A stretch of DNA of 64,000 bases from contig NZ_SMKL01000024.1 in NCBI RefSeq assembly GCF_004348545.1, positions 17,657 to 81,656 on the forward strand, read 5' to 3'. Source of the DNA: Jiangella ureilytica. GTDB lineage: Bacteria; Actinomycetota; Actinomycetes; Jiangellales; Jiangellaceae. Below are positions 8,470-19,286 of this stretch, piece by piece. Positions within the stretch are counted from its first letter, which is position 1. Every line of letters starts with the position of its first letter. The notes below the pieces were generated by a model. That model was not told the origin of the DNA, did no database searches, and was given only the letters and a program-made list of their open reading frames with translations. Position numbers and translations under genes: made by a program.

Positions 8470-10404
8470 ATGCAGGGTCTCGAGACTCCCGCGGGTTACA
8501 CCGTCACCCGGCGGCTCGGCTCCGACGCGTCGGCCATGTTCCTCGCGCGAGAGGACGCGACCGGTGCGTCCGTCACCCTGCGTTTCGTCGGCCAGCCCGA
8601 CCGCCAGGTGCGCGACCGCCTCCGGCTCTCCGCGGCGGCATTGCGCTCCGTCAATCACCCGCACGTCATCGAGTTCCTCGATATCGTCGACGGTCCCGGC
8701 GGCGTGGTCGTCGTGCTGGGCGCGGCCGAGGGCGGAAGCCTGGCCGGCATCATCGGCGCACGCGGCGTGCTGCCGGCCGGCGAGGTCGTGACGGCCTGCG
8801 CCCCGGTCGCCGAAGGGCTCACCGAGGTGCACCGCCGCGGGCTCGTCCACGGCGACCTCACGCTCGACGACATCGTCTTCAGCCTCGACGGCCGGCCCAT
8901 GGTCGCCGGCATCGGGCTGGTCCAGGCCGGCATCCCGCTGCGGGTCGGCCAGCGCGCGCGGCCGGTGCCGCCCGAGGTCCAGGCCGGCTCGCCGCCCGGC
9001 CCGCCGGCCGATGTGTACGGGCTGGTCACGGCCGCCGTCGTCGCCCTGACGGGGTATCTGCCGTCCGCGCGGCTCTCGCTGCCCGCCGTCCCGCCGGCCA
9101 CCCAGGCGCTGCTGGCCAGCGCGCTCGACCCCGTGCCCAACCGGCGTCCGCCCGCCAGCAGCATCGGCAACGTCTTCTTCGCCGTCGCCGACCCCGCACC
9201 GGTCGAGCTCGTCCTCGAAGAGGGCCACGCGACGACGGGCACCATGCGGCCGGTCCTCGACGCCCCCGCCATGGGCGCCGACGACGACGTGGCCGCCTTC
9301 ATGCGCCGCTCCACCGCCACCGGCCGCCGCGCCCGCCGCCGGGCCGAGTCCGGCGACCAGCGCGACGTCCCCGAGGTCGGCACGCCGGGCGCCATCGGCG
9401 GCCTGGTGGGGCCGGCGGGCGCGGCTGGCGCTGCCGGTGCCGCTGGCGCCGCCGGCGCTTCTGCGGCTCCGGGCGTGGGTGCGCCGCCCGTGCCGGGTGG
9501 CGCCGGGGCGAGCCCGACGGCGCCCACCGGGCCGATCCGCACGCCGCGCCGTGGCCGCCGTGGGCGGGGTGAGGCGACCCCGGCCGGCCCGGGCGGCGCG
9601 GGGCCGGGTGGCGCCGGGCCGGGTGGCGCTGGGCCGGGCGGTCCTGGCGGGCGTGGTCCCGGCGGCATCGACGACGGCGCCAACGTGCCGGTGCCCGACG
9701 GCGTGCTGCCGGGCGAGCGCCGCCGCGGCCGCAGCGCCGGCGAAGCTCTCGCCGCCGCGCCGGCCGCGAAGCAGTCGCGCCGCGGCCGTCCGCCCGCACC
9801 CGAGGACCCTGACGGCGGCACGAAGCGCAAGGACCGCCTCTGGATCGTCAGCGCGCTGGTGGCATTGCTGCTGGTGGCGGGCGTGGCGATCGTCGGCTGG
9901 CGCATCTTCGGCGACGACACCCCGACGGCCGGCCCCGGCACCGGCTCCAGCCCCAGCGACACCGAGGCGTCGACCGACCTCTGCGGTGGGCCGCAGCCCG
10001 CGCCCACCGCGCCGCCGCCCGCCGTCACCGACTGGACGCAAGAGGTCCAGCGGCTGTACTCGCTGCGCGCGCAGGCGTTCGAGGAGAGCAACCCCGAGCT
10101 GCTCTGCGAGGTGCACGCCCCGACCAACTCCATCCTCGCCGACGACGCCGAGCTCCTCGAGGAGTACGCCGACGCCGGGGTCCACACCGAGGGCCTCACC
10201 TTCGAGGTGGTCAACGCCGAACTGGTCTCGCAAGAGGGCGGCCGGGCGACGGTCACCATCACCCAGCGCATCCCCGACTACACGCTGGTCAACGAGGACG
10301 GCGAGGTCGAGCAGGAGATCGCCGGCACCGAGGACCAGACCTGGGACGCCGACCTCGTCGCCGTCGCCAACCCCGACGGCACCACGTCCTGGCGGTTCGG
10401 CTAG
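8470..10404 (+). CDS. membrane-anchored protein kinase-like protein, probable pseudokinase
   Basis: 644 residues. Residues 10-270 resemble a bacterial Ser/Thr kinase: N-lobe RRLGSDASAMFLARE, a catalytic-loop remnant HGDL at 127-130, and a C-lobe VYGLVTAAVVALTGYLPS. Key residues are missing: the VAIK lysine position reads VTLRF (Arg38), the catalytic-loop lysine and asparagine are Thr and Asp (HGDLTLDD), and DFG is replaced by AGIG near 146-149. A long Ala/Gly/Pro-rich linker (about 305-440) leads to one membrane helix (about 457-480) and an extracellular domain with Cys in STDLCGG and LLCEVHA. It probably senses or binds rather than phosphorylates. AACGAT lies six bases before the ATG (leaderless). 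Confidence 0.8.
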   Translation: MQGLETPAGYTVTRRLGSDASAMFLAREDATGASVTLRFVGQPDRQVRDRLRLSAAALRSVNHPHVIEFLDIVDGPGGVVVVLGAAEGGSLAGIIGARGVLPAGEVVTACAPVAEGLTEVHRRGLVHGDLTLDDIVFSLDGRPMVAGIGLVQAGIPLRVGQRARPVPPEVQAGSPPGPPADVYGLVTAAVVALTGYLPSARLSLPAVPPATQALLASALDPVPNRRPPASSIGNVFFAVADPAPVELVLEEGHATTGTMRPVLDAPAMGADDDVAAFMRRSTATGRRARRRAESGDQRDVPEVGTPGAIGGLVGPAGAAGAAGAAGAAGASAAPGVGAPPVPGGAGASPTAPTGPIRTPRRGRRGRGEATPAGPGGAGPGGAGPGGAGPGGPGGRGPGGIDDGANVPVPDGVLPGERRRGRSAGEALAAAPAAKQSRRGRPPAPEDPDGGTKRKDRLWIVSALVALLLVAGVAIVGWRIFGDDTPTAGPGTGSSPSDTEASTDLCGGPQPAPTAPPPAVTDWTQEVQRLYSLRAQAFEESNPELLCEVHAPTNSILADDAELLEEYADAGVHTEGLTFEVVNAELVSQEGGRATVTITQRIPDYTLVNEDGEVEQEIAGTEDQTWDADLVAVANPDGTTSWRFG

Positions 10405-10531
10405 TGCGCCGGAGTCGTGTGCCGAGCCGGTGGGTCAGCCCTTTGCTGTCTCGATCGACGAGGGTGCGCCTCGAGTCCGCGCCCTCGGCTCAACAGCACC
10501 AGGGGGCCCGCCATACGGCAGGAGCGCGCGC

Positions 10532-10592
10532 GATCATCGGCGATCGACCACGCCAGGACGGGGTCGATCGCCGATGATCACGGAGATCCACA
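10532..10592. repeat. perfect 18-bp inverted repeat, dispersed family B copy 1
   Basis: Bases 10532-10549 are exactly complementary to 10562-10579, with a 12-base loop. The arms begin GATCATCGGCGATCGACC and are followed by ACGGAG(A)TCCAC. A related element lies at 50669-50737. It sits between convergent genes and may terminate both, but the conserved flank outside the stem suggests a mobile or selected repeat. Confidence 0.8.
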
Positions 10593-10653
10593 GGTAGCGG
10601 CCAGCGGAACCAGCAGGTGGCTGGCAAGCGCGGCAGATCCCGGCGAGCCGGCG

Positions 10654-11544
10654 TCACAGAGCGGCGCGGATGATCTCGCGCACGTCCTCGTGGTCGAACG
10701 TGAACCCCGCCTCGGTCAATCTCGTGGGCAGGATCCGCAGGCTGCCCAGCAGTTCCGACGACGCCTCGCCGAGGGCGATCTGCAGGCCGATCCCCGGCAC
10801 CGGCAGCAGCCGGGGCCGGTGCAGCTCGTGGGCCAGGACCCGGCTGAACTCGCCGTTGGACACCGGCGCCGGGCAGCAGACGTTGTACGGGCCCACGCAC
10901 CCGTGCTGCTCGATCATGAACCGCAGCGCCCGGACCACGTCGTGCAGCGACACGGGGCTCCAGAACTGCTCCCCGTTGCCGAAGTGACCGCCCAGGCCCA
11001 GCCGGAACAGCGGCAGCAGCGGCTTCAGCGCCCCGCCGCCGGGCCCGATCACCAGGCCGAACCGAGGGTGGCAGACGGCGATGTCGGCGGCCCGGGCGGG
11101 GGCGGCGGCGTGCTCCCAGTCCTGGCACAGCCGCGCGAGGAAGCCGTCGCCGGCCTCGGACTCCTCGTCCAGCACCTCGCGGCCGCGGTCGGGGCCGTAG
11201 AAGCCCATGGCCGAGGCCGACACGAAGACCCGGGGCCGGGTCGAGAGCCCGGTCAGGGCCGACGCGAGCACCGTCGTCGAGCGGATGCGGCTGTGGTGGA
11301 GCTGCTTCTTGAACCGTCGCGTCCACCGCCGCGAGCCGACGTTGATGCCGCCCAGGTGCACGACGGCCTCGACGCCGGCCATACGGGCCAGCGGGACCAC
11401 GCCCTGCTCGGGGTCCCACTGTGCCTCGTCCGGGGCGGCCGGACGGTGCCGGACCAGCCGCAGCACGTCGTGGCCGGCGGACTCCAGGCCCGCGACGAGC
11501 GCCGTGCCGATGAACCCGCTGGAACCCGCGACCGCGACCCGCAC
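10654..11544 (-). CDS. TIGR01777-family SDR epimerase-like protein
   Basis: A 296-residue protein of the extended short-chain dehydrogenase fold with the NAD(P)-binding GSSGFIG at residues 8-14. It has the C-terminal DUF1731 end typical of TIGR01777 proteins (RILPTRLTEAGFTF). Substrate unknown. The GTG start lies 4 bp after the sucB stop, so it is the last gene of a sucB operon, a common arrangement in actinobacteria. Confidence 0.9.
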   Translation of the reverse strand: MRVAVAGSSGFIGTALVAGLESAGHDVLRLVRHRPAAPDEAQWDPEQGVVPLARMAGVEAVVHLGGINVGSRRWTRRFKKQLHHSRIRSTTVLASALTGLSTRPRVFVSASAMGFYGPDRGREVLDEESEAGDGFLARLCQDWEHAAAPARAADIAVCHPRFGLVIGPGGGALKPLLPLFRLGLGGHFGNGEQFWSPVSLHDVVRALRFMIEQHGCVGPYNVCCPAPVSNGEFSRVLAHELHRPRLLPVPGIGLQIALGEASSELLGSLRILPTRLTEAGFTFDHEDVREIIRAAL

Positions 11545-11548
11545 GCGC

Positions 11549-13441
11549 TTACACGCCCAGGTCGGCCTCGAACGCCCCGCCCTCGAGCCGCTTCTTCACC
11601 GTGCCGAGGAACCGGGCGGCGTCGGCGCCGTCGATGAGCCGGTGGTCGTAGCTCAGCGCGAAGTACACCATGTGCCGCACGGCGATGGTCTCGCCCAGGT
11701 TGGGGTCGTCGATGACCATCGGACGCTTGACGACGGCGCCGGTGCCGAGGATGGCGACCTGCGGCTGGAAGAAGATCGGCGTGTCGAACAGCGCGCCGCG
11801 GCTGCCGGTGTTGGTCAGCGTGAACGTGCCGCCGGTGATCTCGTCGGGCGTCAGCTTGCCGGTGCGCGCCTTCTCGGCGACCTCGGCGATCTTGCGGGCC
11901 AGCCCGGCGATGTTGAGGTCGCCGGCGTCCTTCACGACGGGGACCAGCAGGCCCTGCTCGGTGTCGACGGCGATGACGAGGTTCTCGCGGTCGTGGTAGG
12001 TGACCTCGCCCTTCTCGACGTCGATGGACGCGTTGATCTTCGGGTGCGCCTTGAGCGCCTCGACCGCGGCCTTCGCGAAGAACGGCAGGAACGACAGCTT
12101 GACGCCCTCGCGCTGGGCAAAGTCGCCCTTCAGGCGGTCGCGCAGCCGGGCCAGCGTGGTGATGTCGATCTCGATGACGGTGGTGAGCTGCGCGGTCTCT
12201 TGCAGCGACTCGTGCACGCGCTTGGCGATGACCTTGCGCATGCGGGTCAGCTTCTCGGTGGTGCCACGCAGCGGCGACGGCTCGACCGACTCGGCCGCCG
12301 CGGCGGGCTGGGCCGCCGGTGCGGGGGCCGACGGCGCCGGCTGTGCGGCGGCCGCCTTGGCGGCCTCGGCCGCGGCGAGCACGTCCTGCTTGCGGACCCG
12401 CCCGCCGACGCCGGTGCCCTGGACGCTGCCGAGGTCGACGTTGTGCTCGGCGGCCAGCTTGCGCACCAGCGGCGTGACGTACGTGGCGCCGTTGCCCGAC
12501 GGGGCCGCGGCGGGCGCCGATGGAGCCGGAGCGGACGGCGGCGCCTGCGTGGCGGTGGCCTGCGGACCCTGGGTCTGCGCGGCCTGCGGCACCGGCTGCT
12601 CGGCCGGGGCCGCCTGAGCCGGCGCGGCCTGCTGCGGCGCGGGCGCCGCCTGCTGGGCCGGAGCCTCGTCCTGCGCCGGCGCGGACTCCTGTGCCGGAGC
12701 CGCGGGAGCGGGCGCGGCCGACGCGCCGTTGCCGCCGGCGGTGCCGACGAGCGCGAGCACGGCGCCGACCTCGACGGTCTCGTCCTCGGCGACCTTGATC
12801 TCGAGCAGCGTGCCGGCGACCGGCGACGGGATCTCGGTGTCGACCTTGTCGGTGGAGATCTCGAGCAGTGGCTCGTCGACGGCGACCGTGTCGCCCGGCT
12901 GCTTGAGCCAGCGCGTGACCGTGCCCTCGGTGACGCTCTCGCCCAGCGCCGGCAGGGTGACCGGCGTGCTCTCGCCCGAGCCACCGGCGCCGTCGCCCGA
13001 CGAGGCCGGCGCGGCCTCCGCGGCCGGTGCCTCCGCGGCCGGAGCGGCCTCCTCGGACGGTGCCTCCGCAGCCGGTGCCTCCACCTGGGCCGGAGCGTCC
13101 TCGGCCGGAGGGGCCTCCTCGGCGGACGGAGCCTCCTGCGTCGGAGCGGCCTCGGCCTGGGCCGGCTCCTGGCCGCCGCTGCCGCCGTCGCCGCTGGTCT
13201 CGCCCTCCTCGCCGATGACCGCCAGCTCGGCGCCGACCTCGACGGTCTCGTCCTCGGCAACCTTGATCTCGAGCAGCGTGCCGGCGACCGGCGACGGGAT
13301 CTCGGTGTCGACCTTGTCGGTGGAGATCTCGAGCAGTGGCTCGTCGACGGCGACCGTGTCGCCCGGCTGCTTGAGCCAGCGCGTGACCGTGCCCTCGGTG
13401 ACGCTCTCGCCGAGTGCGGGCAAGGTGACGGAGGTTGCCAT
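11549..13441 (-). CDS. sucB: 2-oxoglutarate dehydrogenase E2 (dihydrolipoamide succinyltransferase), two lipoyl domains
   Basis: 630 residues: lipoyl domain 1 (residues 1-78, lipoylated Lys43 in STDKVD), an Ala/Pro/Glu linker, lipoyl domain 2 (about 158-235, Lys199), a second linker, a peripheral subunit-binding domain ([15 protein letters not shown]) and the acyltransferase domain. Active-site His600 lies in DHRLID. It transfers succinyl from E1 to CoA in the TCA cycle. LipA and LipB, encoded nearby, modify the two lysines, and lpd, just upstream, encodes E3. The two lipoyl domains are almost identical even at DNA level. The neighbouring SDR gene follows after 4 bp. Confidence 0.95.
   Translation of the reverse strand: MATSVTLPALGESVTEGTVTRWLKQPGDTVAVDEPLLEISTDKVDTEIPSPVAGTLLEIKVAEDETVEVGAELAVIGEEGETSGDGGSGGQEPAQAEAAPTQEAPSAEEAPPAEDAPAQVEAPAAEAPSEEAAPAAEAPAAEAAPASSGDGAGGSGESTPVTLPALGESVTEGTVTRWLKQPGDTVAVDEPLLEISTDKVDTEIPSPVAGTLLEIKVAEDETVEVGAVLALVGTAGGNGASAAPAPAAPAQESAPAQDEAPAQQAAPAPQQAAPAQAAPAEQPVPQAAQTQGPQATATQAPPSAPAPSAPAAAPSGNGATYVTPLVRKLAAEHNVDLGSVQGTGVGGRVRKQDVLAAAEAAKAAAAQPAPSAPAPAAQPAAAAESVEPSPLRGTTEKLTRMRKVIAKRVHESLQETAQLTTVIEIDITTLARLRDRLKGDFAQREGVKLSFLPFFAKAAVEALKAHPKINASIDVEKGEVTYHDRENLVIAVDTEQGLLVPVVKDAGDLNIAGLARKIAEVAEKARTGKLTPDEITGGTFTLTNTGSRGALFDTPIFFQPQVAILGTGAVVKRPMVIDDPNLGETIAVRHMVYFALSYDHRLIDGADAARFLGTVKKRLEGGAFEADLGV
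12763..13411 (-). repeat. paired 181-bp near-identical repeats encoding the two lipoyl domains of SucB
   Basis: Bases 12763-12943 and 13231-13411 are the same except for what I read as a single base change. They are offset by 468 bp (156 codons). The linkers between them do not show this identity. Confidence 0.85.
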
Positions 13442-13509
13442 CGTCTGTCCTCTCGAGTCCTACATACCGTCTTCGCTACAAGGCCGAGGCAAGCTTATGC
13501 CCCGGCAGG

Positions 13510-14892
13510 TCAGCCGTGGACGTGCAACGGCTTGCCGGCGAGCGCCAGGTGCGCCTCGCCCAGGGCTTCGCTCTGGGTGGGGTGCGGGTGGATGAGCTGG
13601 GCGACCTCGTGCGGCATGGCCTCCCAGTTGTAGATGAGCTGGGCCTCGGCGATGAGCTCGCCGACCCGCGCGCCCACGAGGTGGATGCCGATGACCGGGC
13701 CGTCCTTCTCGCGCACGACCTTCGCGAAGCCCTGCGTCTTGAGGATCTGGCTCTTGCCGTTGCCGGCGAGGTTGTACTCGAGCGCCTCGACCTTGTCGTC
13801 GCCCAGCCGCTCCTTGGCCTGCGCCTCGGTGAGCCCTACCGAGGCGACCTCGGGGTCGCAGTAGGTGACCTTGGGGATGCCGAGGTCGTCGACCGGAACC
13901 GGGTTCAGGCCGGCGATGTGCTCGGCCACGAAGATGCCGTGGGCGAAGCCGCGGTGCGCCAGCTGCAGGCCGGGGACGATGTCGCCGACGGCGTAGACGT
14001 TCGGCACTGACGTGCGCAGCCGCTCGTCGGTGACGACGAAGCCGCGGTCGAGCGTGACGCCGTTCTCCTCGTAGCCGAGGTTCTCGGTGACCGGGCCGCG
14101 GCCGACGGCGACCAGCAGCACCTCGGCGTCGATGGTCTCGCCGTTCTCGAGCGACACGGTGACGCCGTCGTCGCGCTTCTCGACGCCGGCGAACCGGACG
14201 CCGGTCTTGAAGCCGATGCCGCGCTTGCGGAACGTGCGCTCGACCACCTTCGAGGCGGCCTCGTCCTCGGCCGGGACCAGCCGGGGGAGCGCCTCGACGA
14301 TGGTGACCTCGGCGCCGAACGAGCGCCAGACGCTGGCGAACTCGACGCCGATGACGCCGCCGCCGAGCACGACCACCGACGACGGCACGCGGTCGAGCGT
14401 GAGCGCCTCGTAGCTGCTGAGGACGTGGGTGCCGTCGATCTCGAGGCCGGGCAGCGTGCGGTTGCGCGACCCCGTGGCGAGGACGACGTTGCGGCCCTCG
14501 TAGCGGGTGCCGGCGACCTCGACGGCGTTGGGCGCGACGAGCGTGCCCTCGCCCTCGACGAACGTCACCTTGTTGGCCTTGACCAGGCCCTGCAGGCCCT
14601 TGTAGAGCCGTGCGACGATGCCGTCCTTGTAGGAGTTGACGCCCGGCATGTCGATGCCCTCGAACGAGGTCTTGACGCCGAACTGCTCGCTCTCGCGGGA
14701 CTGGTCGGCCACCTCGGCGGCGTGCAGCAGCGCCTTGGTGGGGATGCAGCCGTAGTGCAGGCAGGTGCCGCCGACCTTGTCCTTCTCGATCAGGGCGACG
14801 CTCAGTCCCAGCTCGCTGGCGCGGAACGCCGCGGCGTAGCCGCCGCTTCCGCCGCCGAGGATGAGGACGTCGAATGCGGCGGTGTCGGCCAC
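13510..14892 (-). CDS. lpdA: dihydrolipoyl dehydrogenase (E3)
   Basis: FAD/NAD disulfide oxidoreductase of 460 residues that reoxidises lipoyl groups of 2-oxo acid dehydrogenases and the glycine cleavage system. It has the N-terminal FAD motif GGGSGGYA, redox-active Cys44 and Cys49 in GGTCLHYGC, an NAD-binding GGGVIG and the C-terminal HPHPTQSE with the His-Glu pair. The GTG at 14892 has GGAG seven bases upstream. It lies 68 bp ahead of sucB on the same strand; a gene for H-protein lipoate use (gcvT) is close by. Confidence 0.95.
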   Translation of the reverse strand: MADTAAFDVLILGGGSGGYAAAFRASELGLSVALIEKDKVGGTCLHYGCIPTKALLHAAEVADQSRESEQFGVKTSFEGIDMPGVNSYKDGIVARLYKGLQGLVKANKVTFVEGEGTLVAPNAVEVAGTRYEGRNVVLATGSRNRTLPGLEIDGTHVLSSYEALTLDRVPSSVVVLGGGVIGVEFASVWRSFGAEVTIVEALPRLVPAEDEAASKVVERTFRKRGIGFKTGVRFAGVEKRDDGVTVSLENGETIDAEVLLVAVGRGPVTENLGYEENGVTLDRGFVVTDERLRTSVPNVYAVGDIVPGLQLAHRGFAHGIFVAEHIAGLNPVPVDDLGIPKVTYCDPEVASVGLTEAQAKERLGDDKVEALEYNLAGNGKSQILKTQGFAKVVREKDGPVIGIHLVGARVGELIAEAQLIYNWEAMPHEVAQLIHPHPTQSEALGEAHLALAGKPLHVHG

Positions 14893-15106
14893 GGTGGTGC
14901 TCCTCGATGTCGTCGGTGTCGTCGAGACGTCTGTCGCGGGTGGCTCCGGCCGGGATCGGCCCGCCGAAGCTCCTTCCACGTCAACAGCATCCTTCCATCC
15001 GCTGTTCCGACACCATTCACCGGACCGGGACGTTGCACTGTGGCGAGGTACTGTCGCGATACGGTCCTGGTTTCCACCAGGCGAACGAGACTCGGAGGTC
15101 GACACG

Positions 15107-15430
15107 ATGGGGTTGTTCCGGCGACGGCGGAAGAGCGCCGAGGGCAGCTTGGATCGCGCTGCCGACTCCGCCGACGTCAAGCACCTCGAGGAGTTCGCCC
15201 GGACCCGCCGGGGCGTCGAGGCGTTCGTCGAGCCGCCCACCACCATGACGGCGACCACCGTCGTCTTCGTCGCCCACGACGGCGAGTGGACCCGCCGCCG
15301 GGTCCGCGACGCCGCCGCCGCGCACGGGCTGGCCCGCAAGCTGGGCATCCCCGCGTACGACGCGCAGGTCGTGGGCTACCCGCAGCGCATGCGCGACTGG
15401 AACCGCAAGAACGGCGGCCGCGGCGTCTGA
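15107..15430 (+). CDS. conserved small actinobacterial protein, function unknown
   Basis: 107 residues with a basic N-terminus (MGLFRRRRKS) and a compact domain containing TATTVVFVAHDGEWTRRRV and a C-terminal YPQRMRDWNRKNGG. A GGAGG ribosome site lies eight bases before the ATG. It is divergent from lpdA. I recognise it as a small conserved protein often found beside lpd/sucB in actinobacteria but know no function. Confidence 0.75.
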   Translation: MGLFRRRRKSAEGSLDRAADSADVKHLEEFARTRRGVEAFVEPPTTMTATTVVFVAHDGEWTRRRVRDAAAAHGLARKLGIPAYDAQVVGYPQRMRDWNRKNGGRGV

Positions 15431-15482
15431 GCGCCGGCGACCGCCGTCCTCCGCCGTCCCCCTGCTGCATCCATTGTCGGCA

Positions 15483-15556
15483 GCGCGAGAGGCCGCCTCA
15501 AGCGGACCGACGGCGCTTCGCACGAGAGAGGGACCGCTTGACCCGACCTCTCGCGC
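15483..15556. repeat. 23-bp imperfect inverted repeat
   Basis: Arms 15483-15505 and 15534-15556 pair with about three mismatches around a 28-base spacer (arm core GCGCGAGAGG / CCTCTCGCGC). It lies 50 bases after the small protein gene and may act as terminator. No coding frame is apparent in 15431-15806. Confidence 0.65.
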
Positions 15557-15624
15557 CACCGCTACAGCAGCCATCAGGGGGACGCCCGAAAGAATGCGCG
15601 TGGCCCCTAGATCCGCTGTGCGTT

Positions 15625-15677
15625 GGGCCGGTCTGGCCGCTGACGGCTGCGATGGGGCGTGGCGACCAGTCCCGCCG
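15625..15677. repeat. dispersed repeat family C copy 1
   Basis: GGGCCG, four variable bases, then GGCCGCTGACGGCTGCG and a looser match ending CAGTCCCGCCGG. A related block is at 50533-50587. The 17-base core is exact in both. Confidence 0.45.
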
Positions 15678-15715
15678 GATGACGTCTCGCCGGCCGCGCA
15701 CTGATACCCGGGAAT

Positions 15716-15791
15716 CCGCCGGATACTCGCGAAACCGGTGCTTGGCGACCCCATTGCGGCGCTAAGCGCCGGTCTCGCGAGTATCCGCCGG
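15716..15791. repeat. second 23-bp imperfect inverted repeat before pepA
   Basis: Arms 15716-15738 and 15769-15791 share CGGATACTCGCGA and its complement and differ at about three positions; the spacer is 30 bases. It ends 15 bases from the pepA stop codon, so it may be the pepA terminator. Confidence 0.65.
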
Positions 15792-15806
15792 TTTCGCGGA
15801 GCGACG

Positions 15807-17306
<1,500 letters not shown>

Positions 17307-17360
17307 GGTTCTCCTGACGGTCGCGCGTTTCAGACGATTCCGCCCGATGCTACCGCCGGG

Positions 17361-18122
17361 TCACCCTCGTTCCACCTCGCGCCCGTCGCGCGGAGCGAAC
17401 ACCGTCAGCGCCTCGGCATCGGAGTACACGGTGCGCGCGTACGCGTCGGCCCAGGCGGCCGCACCCGGGTACGAGCTGGCCGCCACGACGGCGTCGCCGA
17501 GCGCCTCGGGGTCGACGGCCGTCGTCCGCAGCGTCACGACGCCGTCGCGCAGCAGCGCCCAGTGCGGACCGGGCCGACCGTACGGCATGCCGACGCTGCC
17601 CGGGTTGACGACCAGCCGGCGGTCGACCAGCCGCTGGAACGGCATGTGGGTGTGCCCGCAGACGACGGTGCGCACGTCGGCCGGGACCATGGACAGCACG
17701 TCGGCCCAGCGCGTCAGCGAGCTGTCGACCAGAACCACCTCGTCGTCGTCGCGCGGTGTGCCGTGGCAGAACAGCACCGGCCCGAACCCGTCGGCCTCGA
17801 GGGTGACCGGATGGGGGAGCGCGTCGAGCAGCTCGACCTGGTCCGGCCGCAGCTGCCGCCCGGCCCAGTCCGACACGTCGATGCCCGACGCGCCGCCGCG
17901 CGCGACGGTGACCAGCTCGCGGTCGGCGTTGCCCCGCACCCAGACGACGCGGTCGCCCTCGTCGGCGAGCCGGTCGAGGGTCTCGACGGGCAGCGGCCCG
18001 GCCGCGATGTCGCCGGTCAGCACGATGCGCTCGGCCGCACGGACGTCCGGCTCGGCCAGCACCGCCTCGAGCGCGGGCAGCGATCCGTGGACGTCGGACA
18101 GGACGGCGACGGAGGCGGCCAT
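17361..18122 (-). CDS. metallophosphoesterase family protein
   Basis: 253 residues with the calcineurin-like motifs in order: SDVHGS (residues 9-14), TGDIAAGP (36-43), RGNAD, LFCHGTP and CGHTHMPF, followed by NPGSVG. This is the YfcE/MJ0936-like layout, a phosphodiesterase of unknown substrate. TATCCT ends six bases before the ATG, so it is probably leaderless. Divergent from gcvT. Confidence 0.9.
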   Translation of the reverse strand: MAASVAVLSDVHGSLPALEAVLAEPDVRAAERIVLTGDIAAGPLPVETLDRLADEGDRVVWVRGNADRELVTVARGGASGIDVSDWAGRQLRPDQVELLDALPHPVTLEADGFGPVLFCHGTPRDDDEVVLVDSSLTRWADVLSMVPADVRTVVCGHTHMPFQRLVDRRLVVNPGSVGMPYGRPGPHWALLRDGVVTLRTTAVDPEALGDAVVAASSYPGAAAWADAYARTVYSDAEALTVFAPRDGREVERG

Positions 18123-18128
18123 GCCCCG

Positions 18129-18169
18129 AGGATAGGGGAGGCCGGCACCTGCTGGTCACCCCGTAGGGT
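18129..18169. promoter_or_regulatory. divergent leaderless promoters of the phosphoesterase gene and gcvT
   Basis: On the minus strand TATCCT (18129-18134) is six bases before the phosphoesterase ATG. On the plus strand TAGGGT (18164-18169) is seven bases before the gcvT GTG. The two genes are only 54 bp apart. Confidence 0.55.
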
Positions 18170-18176
18170 GTCGCCC

Positions 18177-19277
18177 GTGAGCACCGACGACCTCGCCAAG
18201 ACCTCCCTGTACGACCGCCACGTGGCGCTGGGCGCCAAGTTCGCCGGGTTCGGCGGCTGGTCCATGCCGCTGCAGTACTCCGGCGTCGTCGACGAGCACA
18301 CCGCCGTGCGCGAGCGGGTCGGGCTGTTCGACGTCAGCCACCTCGGGAAGGCATCGGTCACCGGGCCGGGCGCACGGGCGTTCGTCGACTCGTGCCTGAC
18401 CAACAGCCTGGAGAAGATCGGGCCGGGGCAGGCGCAGTACACGCTGTGCTGCGACGAGTCCGGGGGAGTGGTCGACGACCTCATCGTGTACCTGCGTGCC
18501 GACGACGACCTGCTGCTGGTGCCCAACGCCGCCAACAACGCCGAGGTGGTCCGGCGGCTCGCCGCGGCCGCGCCCGGCGGGGTCGAGGTGCGCGACCGGC
18601 ACCGCGACTACGCCGTGCTCGCCGTGCAGGGCCCGGGCAGCGACGAGGTGCTGACGGCGCTCGGGCTGCCCACCGGCCACCCGTACATGTCGTTCACCGA
18701 GACCGCGCACGACGGCGTCCCTCTGGTGGTGTGCCGCACCGGCTACACCGGCGAGCGCGGCTACGAGCTGCTGGTGCCGTGGGACGACGCCGCGACGGTG
18801 TGGGACGCACTGCTGGCGGCCGGGGCCGGCCACGGCATCGTGCCGGCCGGACTGGGCGCCCGCGACACTCTGCGCACCGAGATGGGCTACCCGCTGCACG
18901 GCCAGGACCTCTCGCTGGACATCTCGCCGGTGCAGGCGCGGGCCGGCTGGGCGGTCGGCTGGTCCAAGCCGGCGTTCTGGGGCCGCGACGCGCTGCTGGC
19001 CGAGAAGGCGGCCGGCCCGGCGCGGCGGCTGCAGGGCATCAAGGCGCGCGGCCGCGGCATCCCGCGCCCGGGCATGACGGTGACCGCCGGCGGCGAGCCG
19101 GCCGGCACCGTCACGTCGGGGACATTCTCGCCGACGCTCAAGCAGGGCATCGGGCTGGCCCTGCTGCCGCCCGACATCGCCGAGGGCAGCGAGGTGCAGG
19201 TCGACGTGCGCGGCCGGGCCGAGACGTTCGAGGTCGTGCGGCCGCCGTTCGTGCGGCCCTCGACCAAGGGGAGCTGA
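18177..19277 (+). CDS. gcvT: glycine cleavage system T protein (aminomethyltransferase)
   Basis: Releases ammonia and passes the methylene group of aminomethyl-lipoyl H protein to tetrahydrofolate. 366 residues, the family length. Motifs: [13 protein letters not shown] near the start, [10 protein letters not shown], the folate-site region [16 protein letters not shown], and [15 protein letters not shown]. The C-terminal barrel ends in EVVRPPFV. A leaderless GTG start is supported by TAGGGT. The long open frame upstream of GTG 18177 is a shadow of pepA and the phosphoesterase. gcvP and gcvH are not in the window. Confidence 0.95.
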   Translation: MSTDDLAKTSLYDRHVALGAKFAGFGGWSMPLQYSGVVDEHTAVRERVGLFDVSHLGKASVTGPGARAFVDSCLTNSLEKIGPGQAQYTLCCDESGGVVDDLIVYLRADDDLLLVPNAANNAEVVRRLAAAAPGGVEVRDRHRDYAVLAVQGPGSDEVLTALGLPTGHPYMSFTETAHDGVPLVVCRTGYTGERGYELLVPWDDAATVWDALLAAGAGHGIVPAGLGARDTLRTEMGYPLHGQDLSLDISPVQARAGWAVGWSKPAFWGRDALLAEKAAGPARRLQGIKARGRGIPRPGMTVTAGGEPAGTVTSGTFSPTLKQGIGLALLPPDIAEGSEVQVDVRGRAETFEVVRPPFVRPSTKGS

Positions 19278-19286
19278 CCGGTCGCC

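Noticed and set aside
11207..13633. 808-codon plus-strand frame across sucB
   Set aside because: Low-complexity Gly/Arg/Leu product that mirrors the Ala/Pro linkers and lipoyl repeats of sucB on the other strand.
18123..18176. Glycine riboswitch before gcvT
   Set aside because: Only 54 bp separate the divergent genes and the promoter leaves almost no leader.
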